From Candidatus Heimdallarchaeota archaeon (GTDB lineage: Archaea; Asgardarchaeota; Heimdallarchaeia; JABLTI01), in the NCBI GenBank assembly GCA_030614005.1, contig JAUWKS010000015.1, positions 1 to 59,943 of the forward strand: a stretch of DNA of 59,943 nucleotides, given 5' to 3'. The notes beneath the pieces are model-generated. The model was not told the origin of the DNA, made no database searches, and saw nothing but the letters and a program-made list of their open reading frames with translations. This document shows positions 44,978 to 54,616 of the stretch, in pieces. The position numbers and the translations under genes were made by a program. How positions within the stretch are numbered: position 1 is the first letter of the stretch; each line of letters starts with the position of its first letter.

Positions 44978-46549
44978 ATGACCAAACAAAATGAAAACAC
45001 AAACGGAACGCTTGAAGACTATATACCTGAAGAACAAATACAACGAAAGAAAGTAACTCAACAACACTTAGAAAGTCATTTATGGGAATCAGCAAATATA
45101 CTAAGAGGTAGCATTGACTCATCAGATTATAAGAATTACATTTTCGGTCTATTATTCTTGAAAAGAATAAATGATGTTTTTAATGAAGAAGCAATCAAAG
45201 AAGAAAAAGAATTACTGAAAGGAGATTATACAGAAGCGGATGCAAAAAAACTGGCTTGGGAGGATGAGGATTTTCATCAATTCTTTGTTCCTAAAAGAGC
45301 TAGATGGTCAGAAATAAGAAAGATTACTCAAGACATTGGGGATAAACTAAACAAAGCATTTGAAGAATTGGAAAATAAGAATTCTGTTTTACAAGGAGTG
45401 TTGTCAAGTGTTGATTTCAATGATAAAGAACGATTACCCGATGAAATTCTCTCTAAATTATTACTGCATTTCACAAAAATAAGGTTACGAAACAGTGATC
45501 TTACAGAGCCTGATATTATGGGTAGAGCATATGAATACCTGATAAAGCAGTTTGCTGATGATGCAGGAAAGAAAGGAGGAGAATTTTATACTCCAAGAGG
45601 AGTTGTCAAGTTAATTGTTCAGCTAATTCAACCAGAAGAAAGCATGAGAATTTGTGATCCAACTGTAGGTTCTGGAGGCATGCTTATTGAATGTGCAAAA
45701 TATGTTGAGGAACAAGGAGGAAACCTTTGGGATCTATCTCTTTATGGTCAAGAAAAGAATCTCAATACTTGGGCAATTTGTAAGATGAATATGCTCTTTC
45801 ATGATTTACTAGATGCAGATATTAAAAAGGGAGATACGATACGAGAACCAAAATTACTAGAAGGAGGAGAGTTAATGCTATTTGATAGAGTGATAGCTAA
45901 TCCACCTTTCAGTTTGAAGAATTGGGGACGAGAAACAGCTGAAAATGATGGTTTTCAGAGGTTTAGATTTGGTGTCCCTCCAAAAAGCTATGGTGAAATG
46001 GCTTTTCTACAGCATATGATAGCAACCATTAATGTTAATGGAAAAATAGGAGTAGTAATGCCCCACGGAGTGCTTTTTAGAGGTGGAGCTGAAAAGAGAA
46101 TACGTGAGGGGATATTACAGGAGGATTTACTCGAAGCAGTTATTGGTTTAGCTCCTAAACTTTTCTATGGAACTAGAATACCTGCCAGTATTTTAATAAT
46201 AAATAAGAACAAACCTGCTGAACGAAAGAATAAAATATTCTTTATCGACGCTTCAAAAGATTATGAAGAAGGGAAAGCACAAAACGCTCTTAGAGAGAAG
46301 GATATTGAGAAAATCGTTAATGCATACTCAAAAGGGAAGGACATTGAAAAATTCTGTAAATCTGTTGATCTTGAGGAAATCAAAGAAAATGACTTCAATT
46401 TGAACATTTCACTATATGTCTTTAATTTTGAGGAGGAGGAAGAAATTGATATCCAACAAGTGCTTGATGAATTGAAGGTTCATGAAAAAGAACGTGAAGA
46501 GCTAAATCAGAAGGTTCAAGGTTATTTGGAGGAATTGGGATTTGAGTAG
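44978..46549 (+). CDS. hsdM: type I restriction-modification methylase HsdM
   Basis: N6-adenine methyltransferase subunit of a type I restriction-modification system. SAM-binding motif DPTVGSGGM and catalytic NPPF are present, together with the N-terminal helical HsdM domain (LRGSIDSSDYKNYIFGLLFLKR). The ATG at 44978 follows GGTGAGAGG; the TTG at 44954 overlaps that site. First gene of the hsdMSR operon; 524 residues is normal. Confidence 0.95.
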   Translation: MTKQNENTNGTLEDYIPEEQIQRKKVTQQHLESHLWESANILRGSIDSSDYKNYIFGLLFLKRINDVFNEEAIKEEKELLKGDYTEADAKKLAWEDEDFHQFFVPKRARWSEIRKITQDIGDKLNKAFEELENKNSVLQGVLSSVDFNDKERLPDEILSKLLLHFTKIRLRNSDLTEPDIMGRAYEYLIKQFADDAGKKGGEFYTPRGVVKLIVQLIQPEESMRICDPTVGSGGMLIECAKYVEEQGGNLWDLSLYGQEKNLNTWAICKMNMLFHDLLDADIKKGDTIREPKLLEGGELMLFDRVIANPPFSLKNWGRETAENDGFQRFRFGVPPKSYGEMAFLQHMIATINVNGKIGVVMPHGVLFRGGAEKRIREGILQEDLLEAVIGLAPKLFYGTRIPASILIINKNKPAERKNKIFFIDASKDYEEGKAQNALREKDIEKIVNAYSKGKDIEKFCKSVDLEEIKENDFNLNISLYVFNFEEEEEIDIQQVLDELKVHEKEREELNQKVQGYLEELGFE

Positions 46550-47831
46550 ATTATTAATGAATAATATTGATTATCCTAATAGTTGGAAAAAAACTAAATT
46601 AACTAAAATTTTCAGGGTAATAAAAGGTCAAAGCTATAAAAGTGAATTTTACTGTAATGAAGAGAAAGGTAGAATTTTTATTAATTTAAAATGTATTCAG
46701 AAATTTGGTGGTTTTAATTTTGATGGTATAAAATTTTATTGTGGTAAAGTCGATGAAGAGAAATTAGTAAAACCTGGCGAGCTAATTATTGCTAATACTG
46801 ATCTAACAAGAAAAGCTGATGTTGTAGGTTATCCAATTTATGTACCTGATTTTTATTCTAACAAAGAAATCGCTACTTCAATGGATGTCTCAATTTTGAG
46901 ACCAAAAAATAATTATATCTTACAAAAATTCTTTTATTATTTATTAGGTTCGAAAAAAATTCATAATATAATTTCTTCGATTTCAGAAGGATCAACTGTC
47001 TTGCATTTGAATATTGATTTATTGAAGAAATTAGTTATACCTGTTCCTCCTATAATTGAACAAAAGAAGATTTCTGAAATATTGCAGTCCATTGATAATG
47101 ATATTCAGAAAATTCAAGAAATAATTTCCAAAACTAAACTTCTTAAACAAGGTCTCCTCCAACAATTATTAACCAAAGGCATCGGTCACACGGAGTTCAA
47201 GGAGACGCCCCTCGGGAGGACACCAAAAGAATGGAAAATTGTAGAATTAAAAGATATATGTCATCAGATTACTGATGGAAAACATGGAGATTGTAGAAAT
47301 CAGAATAATTCCGGTTATTATTTTATTAGCGTAAAGGATATGATCGATAGTAAATTAGATTATTCTAAAGCAAGACAAATAGTAGAGGATGATTTTATTG
47401 AGACACATAGAAGAACACAATTAGAATGCGGTGATATACTAATCGCTAGCACAGGTGCTACTATTGGAAAAATAGCAATAGCTGAAGATAAAATAAGAAC
47501 TTCAAGAACAACATTTCAAAAAAGTGTAGCTATTATTAAACCTAATAAGGAGATAGTCGATTCAAAATACTTGGCATATTTTCTAGAACTCTCGAACAGG
47601 AGAATAAAAAAATCTTCATATGGAGGTGCACAAAAAAATCTTCTTCTTCGAGATTTAAGGAAATTTAAAGTGATCCTCCCAAAATTAAGTTTTCAAAAAG
47701 AGATAGTTCATTTGTTTTCACTAATTGATGAAAAATTAACAATTGAGAAAAAAATTTTAATTAGATTACAGCTTTTAATGAAAGGTCTTATGCAACAACT
47801 TCTAACAGGAAAAATACGAGTAAAAATATAG
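46542..47831 (+). CDS. hsdS: type I restriction-modification specificity subunit HsdS
   Basis: A 429-residue HsdS with two target-recognition domains separated by conserved helices (KLLKQGLLQQLLTKGIGH at about 200-217 and LLMKGLMQQLLTGKI at the C-terminus). Each half begins with the W-K pattern (PNSWKKTKL, PKEWKIVEL). The two halves define the two half-sites of the recognition sequence. The TTG start at 46542 overlaps the hsdM stop by eight bases and follows GGAGG. Confidence 0.93.
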   Translation: MSRLLMNNIDYPNSWKKTKLTKIFRVIKGQSYKSEFYCNEEKGRIFINLKCIQKFGGFNFDGIKFYCGKVDEEKLVKPGELIIANTDLTRKADVVGYPIYVPDFYSNKEIATSMDVSILRPKNNYILQKFFYYLLGSKKIHNIISSISEGSTVLHLNIDLLKKLVIPVPPIIEQKKISEILQSIDNDIQKIQEIISKTKLLKQGLLQQLLTKGIGHTEFKETPLGRTPKEWKIVELKDICHQITDGKHGDCRNQNNSGYYFISVKDMIDSKLDYSKARQIVEDDFIETHRRTQLECGDILIASTGATIGKIAIAEDKIRTSRTTFQKSVAIIKPNKEIVDSKYLAYFLELSNRRIKKSSYGGAQKNLLLRDLRKFKVILPKLSFQKEIVHLFSLIDEKLTIEKKILIRLQLLMKGLMQQLLTGKIRVKI

Positions 47832-47843
47832 AAGAGGAAAGAA

Positions 47844-50822
47844 ATGAAAAAGGAAAATTGGAATGAATATAATTTAACGGAAAAGCCATTCATAGAATTA
47901 CTACAGACGATGGAGTATGAATACGTTAATGGAAGAGAAATCTCTCCAGATAGCAAAAATCCTGAAAGAAAAAATTATCGTGAAGTAATTTTAATTAATC
48001 GCTTAACTGCAGCTTTGAAACGTTTTAATCCTGTTATTAATGATGCTAATATCAAGAAAATAATTTTTGATTTAACACACATTTCAGGTAACAGTCTTAT
48101 TGAAATCAATGAAAAATTCCACACATATTTAATTAATTATCTTTCCATTGAGCAGGATGTTGGGCAAGGAAGAAAACATCAAACAGTAAAAATCATCGAT
48201 TTTGAAAATCCTGAAAATAACGATTTCTTAGTAGTTAATCAATTCAAAGTTGGTGGCACCAAAGAGAATATTATTCCAGATATTGTTGTTTTCATTAATG
48301 GTATCCCTTTAGCAGTTATTGAATGTAAAAGTCCTACTATTATCAATCCTTTACATGATGCTATCAATCAATTACTTCGTTATCAAAATCTTCGTAGTCA
48401 CTCAACTGTTGAAGGTGCTGAAATGTTATTCTATACTAGCCAAATCATAGTTGCTACTTCAAATTATTCTGCTAAATACGCAACTACTGGTTCTAGAGCT
48501 CGTGATTATCGTGCTTGGAAAGATCCATACCCAAGAAAACTCTCAGATCTTGGTGATAAACCAACTGCTCAGGAAATTCTTATTGCAGGTATTTTTGATA
48601 AAAAGAACCTTTTAGATTTAATTCGAAATTTCATTGTTTTTGAACGAAGTTATGGTCAAATAATTAAAAAGCTTGCAAGGTATCAACAATTCAGAGCAGT
48701 TAATAAAGCAATAGACCGGATTCTCAACACTAAAACTCTTAAAGAGCGTGGTGGAACCGTTTGGCATACTCAAGGTTCAGGTAAATCTCTTACTATGTTG
48801 TGGTTAGCAGTTAAATTAAGGCGCATTTCTGCTCTCAGAAATCCTACAATTGTAATACTCACTGATCGTATTGATTTAGATGACCAGATTTCATCTACTT
48901 TTCAAAAATGCAAGTTTCCTAATCCTGTTCAAGCATCTAGTATTGATGATTTGCGACATCTATTGAGTGCTAGCCTAGGTCAAACCATCATGACCACTGT
49001 TCAGAAGTTCCTTTACAAAGAGGGGGAGAAAAAAGGTAAATTCCCCGTTCTTTCTCGGTCAGAAAATATCTTTGTTCTTGCCGATGAAGCTCATCGTACT
49101 CAATATAAACTACTCGCAACTAATATGAGAACTGCTATTCCTAATGCTTGTTATCTAGGTTTTACTGGCACACCTTTAACTAAGCAAGAGAAAAGTACAG
49201 CGGGTAAATTTGGTTCTTATATTGATGTTTACGATATTCAGCAATCTATCTCTGATGAAGCAACTGTTCCTATTTATTATGAAGGACGATTGCCTGATGT
49301 TTGGATTGTCAAAGGGGAAAGTTTAGATGAGATATTTGATCGTATTTTCATAGATTTTTCAGGGAGAGAAAAGGAAGCTATTAAGAATCGTTATGCAACC
49401 ATTAAATCTGTTGTTGAAGCTCCAGCCCGAATCGAAGAAATCTGTTTAGATATTATTAAACACTATGAACAATTCATTGCCCCTAATGGCTTCAAAGCTC
49501 AGATTGTCACTATGAGTCGCGAAGCAGCTGTTACTTATCAAGAAACTATTGAACGGTTGAATGGTCCTGAATCAGCTGTAATAATGTCTGGTTCTCCAAA
49601 TGACCCTACGAAATTGAAGAATTATCATACTACAAAGGATCAACAAAGACAGTTAATTAACCGTTTCCTAAAACACAGAAGTGATGATAAACTATCAATT
49701 CTAATTGTTTGTGATATGCTTCTCACAGGCTTTGATGCTCCAGTTGAGCAGGTTATGTATTTAGATAAACCCCTCAAAGAACACAATCTTCTGCAAGCTA
49801 TTGCTCGAGTTAACCGCCCCTATAAACATAAAGATCATGGTCTAATTGTTGATTATTTTGGTGTTTCAAAACTGCTTGAACAAGCTTTAGCTATTTTTGA
49901 CTCCGCAGATATTCAAGGCAGTCTAGATGATATTAAAAATGAACTTCCTCGTTTAGAAGCAAGTCATCGAACTGCAATGAGTTTCTTTGAAGGAGTAAAT
50001 AAAAAAGATCTTGAGGAATGTATTGCTATTCTTAAACCTGAGGATAAAAGATTAAGGTTTGAAGGAGCTTTCAAGAAATTCTCTAAAAGTATGGAAATGC
50101 TTATGCCTGATCCTGTTGTTAATCCTTATCTTAGAGATCTCCTCCTTTTAGGCAAGATTAGGAATGCTGCTAGAAATCGTTATAGAGATGAGCAATTGAA
50201 TCTTCAAGGTTGTAGTGCTAAAGTTAAGAAATTAATTGAAGACCACATTAGAGCTTCAGGCGTAGATCCTATCAGCGAACCCATAGACATTTTTTCCAGC
50301 CAATTTCAAACTAGCGTTGACAAATTAGTTAATGATCGTGCTCGAGCCAGTGAAATAGAATATGCCTTAAAGAAAGCAATCAGTATAAAATTTGAAGAAA
50401 ACCCAAGTTTTTATACTTCCCTTAGAAAAAGGTTAGAGGAAATCATTGATTCCTACAAAGCAGAGCGACTAATCATTTCTGAGGTAGTGAAGCAGTTGAG
50501 GAAATTAGTTACTGAATCTCAAAATATCAAATCCACAGCTCAATCTCTTGGCTTAGATGAAGATTCTTTTGCTATTTTTGGTTTATTAAATGATGAAATT
50601 ACCGAGGACGTTGCAGATAATAGTTTTAAGGATTCAGCTCCTGAAATAGTTAAAATATTACAAGATTTGACAGTTATTGATTGGATAACCAAAGATGATA
50701 TTCAACGAAGGATGCGTAAGAAACTTAAACTTCTTTTAATAAAGAAGAAATATCCGAAGGATAAAGTTGAACCAGTCATTTATCGGATACTTGATTTAGC
50801 TCGCGTTAGATTCCGACGATAA
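47844..50822 (+). CDS. hsdR: type I restriction endonuclease subunit HsdR
   Basis: A 992-residue translocase-nuclease. The N-terminal nuclease domain carries the PD-(D/E)xK residues in IPDIVVFINGIPLAVIECKS. The SF2 motor has Walker A (TQGSGKS), DEAH (ADEAHRTQ), GFTGTPL and an arginine-rich ARVNRPY motif. It cuts unmodified DNA after ATP-driven translocation. It starts 12 bases after hsdS. Frame and motifs are intact, so the system looks active. Confidence 0.95.
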   Translation: MKKENWNEYNLTEKPFIELLQTMEYEYVNGREISPDSKNPERKNYREVILINRLTAALKRFNPVINDANIKKIIFDLTHISGNSLIEINEKFHTYLINYLSIEQDVGQGRKHQTVKIIDFENPENNDFLVVNQFKVGGTKENIIPDIVVFINGIPLAVIECKSPTIINPLHDAINQLLRYQNLRSHSTVEGAEMLFYTSQIIVATSNYSAKYATTGSRARDYRAWKDPYPRKLSDLGDKPTAQEILIAGIFDKKNLLDLIRNFIVFERSYGQIIKKLARYQQFRAVNKAIDRILNTKTLKERGGTVWHTQGSGKSLTMLWLAVKLRRISALRNPTIVILTDRIDLDDQISSTFQKCKFPNPVQASSIDDLRHLLSASLGQTIMTTVQKFLYKEGEKKGKFPVLSRSENIFVLADEAHRTQYKLLATNMRTAIPNACYLGFTGTPLTKQEKSTAGKFGSYIDVYDIQQSISDEATVPIYYEGRLPDVWIVKGESLDEIFDRIFIDFSGREKEAIKNRYATIKSVVEAPARIEEICLDIIKHYEQFIAPNGFKAQIVTMSREAAVTYQETIERLNGPESAVIMSGSPNDPTKLKNYHTTKDQQRQLINRFLKHRSDDKLSILIVCDMLLTGFDAPVEQVMYLDKPLKEHNLLQAIARVNRPYKHKDHGLIVDYFGVSKLLEQALAIFDSADIQGSLDDIKNELPRLEASHRTAMSFFEGVNKKDLEECIAILKPEDKRLRFEGAFKKFSKSMEMLMPDPVVNPYLRDLLLLGKIRNAARNRYRDEQLNLQGCSAKVKKLIEDHIRASGVDPISEPIDIFSSQFQTSVDKLVNDRARASEIEYALKKAISIKFEENPSFYTSLRKRLEEIIDSYKAERLIISEVVKQLRKLVTESQNIKSTAQSLGLDEDSFAIFGLLNDEITEDVADNSFKDSAPEIVKILQDLTVIDWITKDDIQRRMRKKLKLLLIKKKYPKDKVEPVIYRILDLARVRFRR

Positions 50823-50849
50823 TATAAATGACAATTATAATACAATTAT

Positions 50850-51587
50850 GTGGTATTTATGACTCATGTGATGTTTGGTAAAACAAAAATTGATTATAAA
50901 ACGGAAATAAGCAACAAACGCAAAACCGTTGGCGTTTCAGTTGATTATAATAATGGAGTCATTGTTACTTTACCAAAGAATATATCACAAGAAGAAATCG
51001 ATAGAGTTGTTCTCCAAAAAGCTCCCTGGATTTTAGACAAGTTACATGAATTTGGTGAAGTTATTATCAAACCATCTGATAATGAATTTGTTAGTGGTGA
51101 GAAATACCTCTATCTAGGCAGAGGTTACAGATTAAAGGTTATTGAGAGCGAAGATGTCATTAAACCTAGTCTAGTTTTTTACAGGGGAAAATTCCTTGTT
51201 ACCATTAACAATAATATTACTGAAGAGGAACAAACACAAATAGTCAGAGATCAAATTCTTAAATGGTACATAGAAAAAGCAGAACTATTCCTTAAAGAGA
51301 GGGTTAGCATTCTTTCTGAGAAAACCGGCATACAACCTCAAGGAATGAGGGTCAGAGAACAACAGAAAAGATGGGGTAGCTGTACCAAAGATAACATCTT
51401 GATTTTCAACAGGTTAATTATTATGGCTCCTGTATCTGTAATCGATTATATTATTATTCATGAACTCTGTCATCTAAAATATCCTAATCATTCAGAGAAC
51501 TTTTGGAAAGAGGTAGCTGTTTTTTGCCCAGACTTTCAAAATAGAAGAGATTGGTTGAGAATAAGAGGACCAGAATTATCATTTTAG
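50850..51587 (+). CDS. YgjP-like (DUF45) zinc metallopeptidase
   Basis: A 245-residue protein of the YgjP/WLM-related group. The motif YIIIHELCHLKYPNHSENFW carries HExxH plus a downstream His, and GIQPQGMRVREQQKRWGSC is the other conserved stretch. Such genes often sit at the end of type I restriction operons; their role there is unknown. The start is uncertain (GTG 50850, ATG 50859 or ATG 50871). Confidence 0.88.
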   Translation: MVFMTHVMFGKTKIDYKTEISNKRKTVGVSVDYNNGVIVTLPKNISQEEIDRVVLQKAPWILDKLHEFGEVIIKPSDNEFVSGEKYLYLGRGYRLKVIESEDVIKPSLVFYRGKFLVTINNNITEEEQTQIVRDQILKWYIEKAELFLKERVSILSEKTGIQPQGMRVREQQKRWGSCTKDNILIFNRLIIMAPVSVIDYIIIHELCHLKYPNHSENFWKEVAVFCPDFQNRRDWLRIRGPELSF

Positions 51588-51895
51588 ATAACAATAACAT
51601 TTTTTATTTTATGATGAGTAAAATTGTTACTATCAGATATTTCTTTGATTGTTAATATACACAACTTAGTGTTGTACCTTCCAGTTTAACTTCGATAACA
51701 CTTAGTGGGTTACCATCTATTAATAGTAAATAATCAGAAAACCCTGTACTTAGCGGAAACACCTGTAACCAAAAGGACAAAGGGAGGAAAAGGAAAAATT
51801 AGTATAATTGGATATAAAATTCACTCATAAAAAATCACAAATAATCAAATCTCTTAAATAATATACAAGAGCTGTAAGTGTAAAGGGTTAGAAAA
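51588..51895. other. intergenic stretch with iteron-like motifs, possible origin
   Basis: 308 bases upstream of the Orc1/Cdc6-like gene. The motif ACTTAGYG occurs at 51664-51671, 51700-51707 and 51748-51755, spaced 36 and 48 bases, each followed within 10-20 bases by GTACC/GTTACC/GTAACC. The flanks are AT-rich. This resembles a small replication origin with initiator-binding repeats, but the motif is not a textbook ORB. Confidence 0.4.
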
Positions 51896-53683
51896 ATGGA
51901 TGACTTATTAGAAAAGGAATTAAAAAAACCTTCTTTAATTAAAAATCCAAGAATCTTAGATTTAAAATATATACCAAAGAAACTTCTTCACAGAGAAGAC
52001 GAACAAAAGATGTTAATCAAATATTTCAAACCAGTTATTGAAGATCCTGGTAAGTATTCTCAAAATGTAACAATTATTGGTCCTGTAGGAACTGGAAAAA
52101 CAGCTATTGCTCTTAAATTTGGGGAAATGATTAAAGTATATTCAGCTCGAAAGAATCTGAATTTGGAATATGTTCATGTAAATTGCCGTAGAGCTCGATC
52201 AGCTTTTCTTACTCTACTTGAGGTTGCGAGAAAATTTAATCCGAATATATCGGTCAAAAAATTTTTACCAGATGAAATTATTAACATGCTTGTTAACTTA
52301 CTTAGTCAAAGGAATTCTTTTTTGATTATTACATTAGATGAAATTGATTTTATTATTCGGAAGGAAGGTTCAGATTTTCTTTATGATATGACCAGACTTA
52401 CTGATGATAAACTGGATGAGAAGGAACGGATATCTCTTATTACAATAGCACGTGAAAGTGAATTTAGAAAATTATTGGACGATAGTACTCTTAGTACTTT
52501 AAGACAAAATATAATTTCATTAGTACCGTATAATGAAGATCAATTAAGGGATATAATAAAAGATAGAGCAAATGAAGCTTTTTATGAAGATACAGTTTCA
52601 GCAGAAGCTATTGATTTAATTTCAGATATAACTTCGAGAAAAGGAGATACCAGATTTGCTATTGAATTGTTGGAACGTGCTGGTATGTATGCAGATCACA
52701 AACAGTCACTAAAAGTTTTACCTGAACATGTAAGACATGCAAATGCCTTGATTCATCCCTCAATTGGACAGGAAATTGTTACAGATTTAACAATTCATCA
52801 ACAAATCATTCTATTAGCTATCGCAAAACAACTTCTGTCAACTAATAATGCATATGTGACTTTGGTTGAGGTAAAAACTGTTGACAGAGAACTGTGTAAA
52901 GATTATATGCTACCAATAAGCGAACATGCACTAATATTGGAAAATCTTCAACATTTAGAATATTGTAATTTGATTGCAATAAAATATAGTAAAAAAGAGA
53001 AGAAAAAGCAACAGACCTTGATTAGTTTGTTGGATGTTTCAGCTGAAATAATTAAGAAGACAATTAAAGAACAATTACAAAAAACTACAAATGTTGTAAA
53101 TGCAATTAAGCTTAAAGATAAAGATACGACCGAAGATAAATTAGTAAAAGATGTAAAAAAACTTCTAAAAATCTCATTTGAAGGAAATTTCTTTGACGTT
53201 AAAAGAGCATATGATAAAATAACCAGAGCAGAAATGACCAAAGATATAATCGCTTTAGTAAATTCATCAGAAGAAAATGACAATACCGCATATGCAATAA
53301 TTGGTATTGTAGAAATAAATCAAAAATTCGTATCAGCAGTAAATGTGGAGAAAATTGATGTCATAGAACAAAAGATTGTGGATTGTATAAAATACAACAC
53401 TAATCGAAAAATAAACCTACAAATAAGAAAAATAAGAATCTATGAGCTCTATCTGTGGCAACAAAATAACGAAATTACAGATGAGATAGTTTTTAAAGAA
53501 GAACAGAAAAAACCGGAAAGCAAAGAGCAAATATTAGTAATACAATTAAAGAGAGAATCAAGAGTTGTATATGAGTTGGCAAAGAAAACAGGATCATATG
53601 AAAAAGGGAGATCGTGGAAAAGAATTGGGTCACATACAGATGAATTAACGCAAGATGATAGAGAAAAGCTAATGAAATTATAA
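51896..53683 (+). CDS. Orc1/Cdc6-like AAA+ ATPase fused to AlbA_2 (Schlafen-like) domain
   Basis: A 595-residue protein. Residues about 30-280 are an Orc1/Cdc6-type AAA+ domain: HREDEQKMLIKYF, Walker A GPVGTGKT, Walker B LITLDEIDF, sensor-like RESEF and GDTRFAIELLERAG. A winged helix follows (about 290-370). Residues about 430-595 look like an AlbA_2/Schlafen domain: EMTKDIIALVNSSEE, YAIIGIVE, ILVIQLKRES, and SWKRIGSHTDELTQDDREKL. Orc1/Cdc6 proteins bind origins, and AlbA_2 domains occur in RNA-cleaving and immunity proteins. The fusion is unusual. It is the last gene before the tRNA fragment and could be the element's initiator or a defence ATPase. Confidence 0.78.
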   Translation: MDDLLEKELKKPSLIKNPRILDLKYIPKKLLHREDEQKMLIKYFKPVIEDPGKYSQNVTIIGPVGTGKTAIALKFGEMIKVYSARKNLNLEYVHVNCRRARSAFLTLLEVARKFNPNISVKKFLPDEIINMLVNLLSQRNSFLIITLDEIDFIIRKEGSDFLYDMTRLTDDKLDEKERISLITIARESEFRKLLDDSTLSTLRQNIISLVPYNEDQLRDIIKDRANEAFYEDTVSAEAIDLISDITSRKGDTRFAIELLERAGMYADHKQSLKVLPEHVRHANALIHPSIGQEIVTDLTIHQQIILLAIAKQLLSTNNAYVTLVEVKTVDRELCKDYMLPISEHALILENLQHLEYCNLIAIKYSKKEKKKQQTLISLLDVSAEIIKKTIKEQLQKTTNVVNAIKLKDKDTTEDKLVKDVKKLLKISFEGNFFDVKRAYDKITRAEMTKDIIALVNSSEENDNTAYAIIGIVEINQKFVSAVNVEKIDVIEQKIVDCIKYNTNRKINLQIRKIRIYELYLWQQNNEITDEIVFKEEQKKPESKEQILVIQLKRESRVVYELAKKTGSYEKGRSWKRIGSHTDELTQDDREKLMKL

Positions 53684-53780
53684 ATTAACAATATAGTAAA
53701 GGATTAATTCTGAAAGATTTGAAATCAGTAAGAAAAGGAAATCTCTTGAGCACAAGTAAGATATCTTGTTTTGTAGAAGT

Positions 53781-53810
53781 TCGCGCGTTCGAATCGCGCA
53801 CTCCGCACCA
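53781..53810 (+). pseudogene. 3' fragment of a tRNA (T arm, acceptor, CCA)
   Basis: GCGCG, loop TTCGAAT, CGCGC form a perfect T arm, followed by ACTCCGC, A and CCA. It matches the 3' end of tRNA-Leu(UAG) at 35437 at about 26 of 30 bases. Upstream sequence does not form an anticodon arm. It looks like an attachment-site remnant or the other half of a broken tRNA-Leu. Confidence 0.7.
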
Positions 53811-53853
53811 GTTCTTGACGTCTATAATAAAACATTAATAATCTGTTGAAAAA

Positions 53854-53888
53854 TAGATTAATGTAATTAAAAACACTATTGATTTCAC
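53854..53888 (+). repeat. direct repeat copy A
   Basis: 35 bases, identical to copy B (57466-57501) at 32 of 36 aligned positions, including the perfect 18-base stretch AAACACTATTGATTTCAC. The two copies bracket the dCTP deaminase cassette. Confidence 0.75.
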
Positions 53889-53968
53889 CAGTAGAACCAA
53901 CAAGTAGATTTTTAGAAAAAAATATTTTGAGAACCATGGGGTATAAAATTAGATTCTGAATATTCCTT

Positions 53969-54604
53969 TTATTCGAGTCTTTCCTTATTTTTTTCATCAA
54001 TATATTTACCTAATTTAATAATTTCTGGGTCTTCAAATATTTTTGAATATCCAGGTCCTAGTTCTCCATAATATTTAGATTTCCTAGTGATTATTTCTTC
54101 TGTTTTTAGTTTATGAAAAACAATTTGTGCGATTCTCAATCCAGGATATAAATAAACTGGAATTTCTCCGATGTTTGCAATTTCAAATGTTAAATTCCCA
54201 GTATAACCGGGATGTACATGTGTTGCAGTAGCATGAATTACAATTCCTAATCGCCCCCATGAAGATCTACCACTCAAATATCCCATTAGATCATACGGCA
54301 ATCTTAGATATTCCAACGTTGAAGATAATATGAAACTACCAGGATGCATAACAAGATAATCCCCAATATCGAGCCTAAAGATTTCTTGAGAATTTCTTGC
54401 TATTTCTTTATCATCTTTGCTAACTACATCAATCTTTGATGATTGTATCATTTTTGAAGGCATAAAAATAAATCCCAATCTGAGATCTACAGAACCCTTA
54501 TCAATCTGTTTTTCTTCATCCAATAAAGGCATAATATACAGTCTTTTCATTGGTTTTGGATGTCTTAGATAATCGTGAATATCTTTTGAAGATAGTATAA
54601 CCAT
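53969..54604 (-). CDS. dcd: dCTP deaminase family protein
   Basis: A 211-residue dCTP deaminase/dUTPase-fold protein. GRSSWGRLGI and HATATHVHPGYTGNLTFEIAN contain the substrate-binding Ser/Arg and the catalytic Glu, and LYPGLRIAQIVF completes the trimer core. It converts dCTP to dUTP (or dUMP). It could be housekeeping, but stand-alone dCTP deaminases also act against phages by draining dCTP, and this one is the last gene of a three-gene cassette in the island. ATG start at 54604 behind GGGGA. The C-terminal 30 residues are charged and longer than usual. Confidence 0.88.
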   Translation of the reverse strand: MVILSSKDIHDYLRHPKPMKRLYIMPLLDEEKQIDKGSVDLRLGFIFMPSKMIQSSKIDVVSKDDKEIARNSQEIFRLDIGDYLVMHPGSFILSSTLEYLRLPYDLMGYLSGRSSWGRLGIVIHATATHVHPGYTGNLTFEIANIGEIPVYLYPGLRIAQIVFHKLKTEEIITRKSKYYGELGPGYSKIFEDPEIIKLGKYIDEKNKERLE

Positions 54605-54616
54605 TTTCTGTGTCCC

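Noticed and set aside
35525..53780. Casposon with terminal inverted repeats
   Set aside because: The sequences just inside the tRNA-Leu end and the 3' fragment show no inverted similarity, and no family B DNA polymerase is present. Only the Cas1 domain and tRNA location fit.
28623..53810. Split tRNA-Leu assembled in trans from the halves at 28623 and 53781
   Set aside because: The 3' fragment has no anticodon arm to complete the 5' half, there is no visible complementary tail pair, and an intact tRNA-Leu lies between them. Breakage by insertion explains it better.
53725..54000. 91-residue minus-strand open frame over the tRNA 3' fragment
   Set aside because: It runs through the tRNA remnant and direct repeat, overlaps the end of the deaminase gene, and has no domain or ribosome site.
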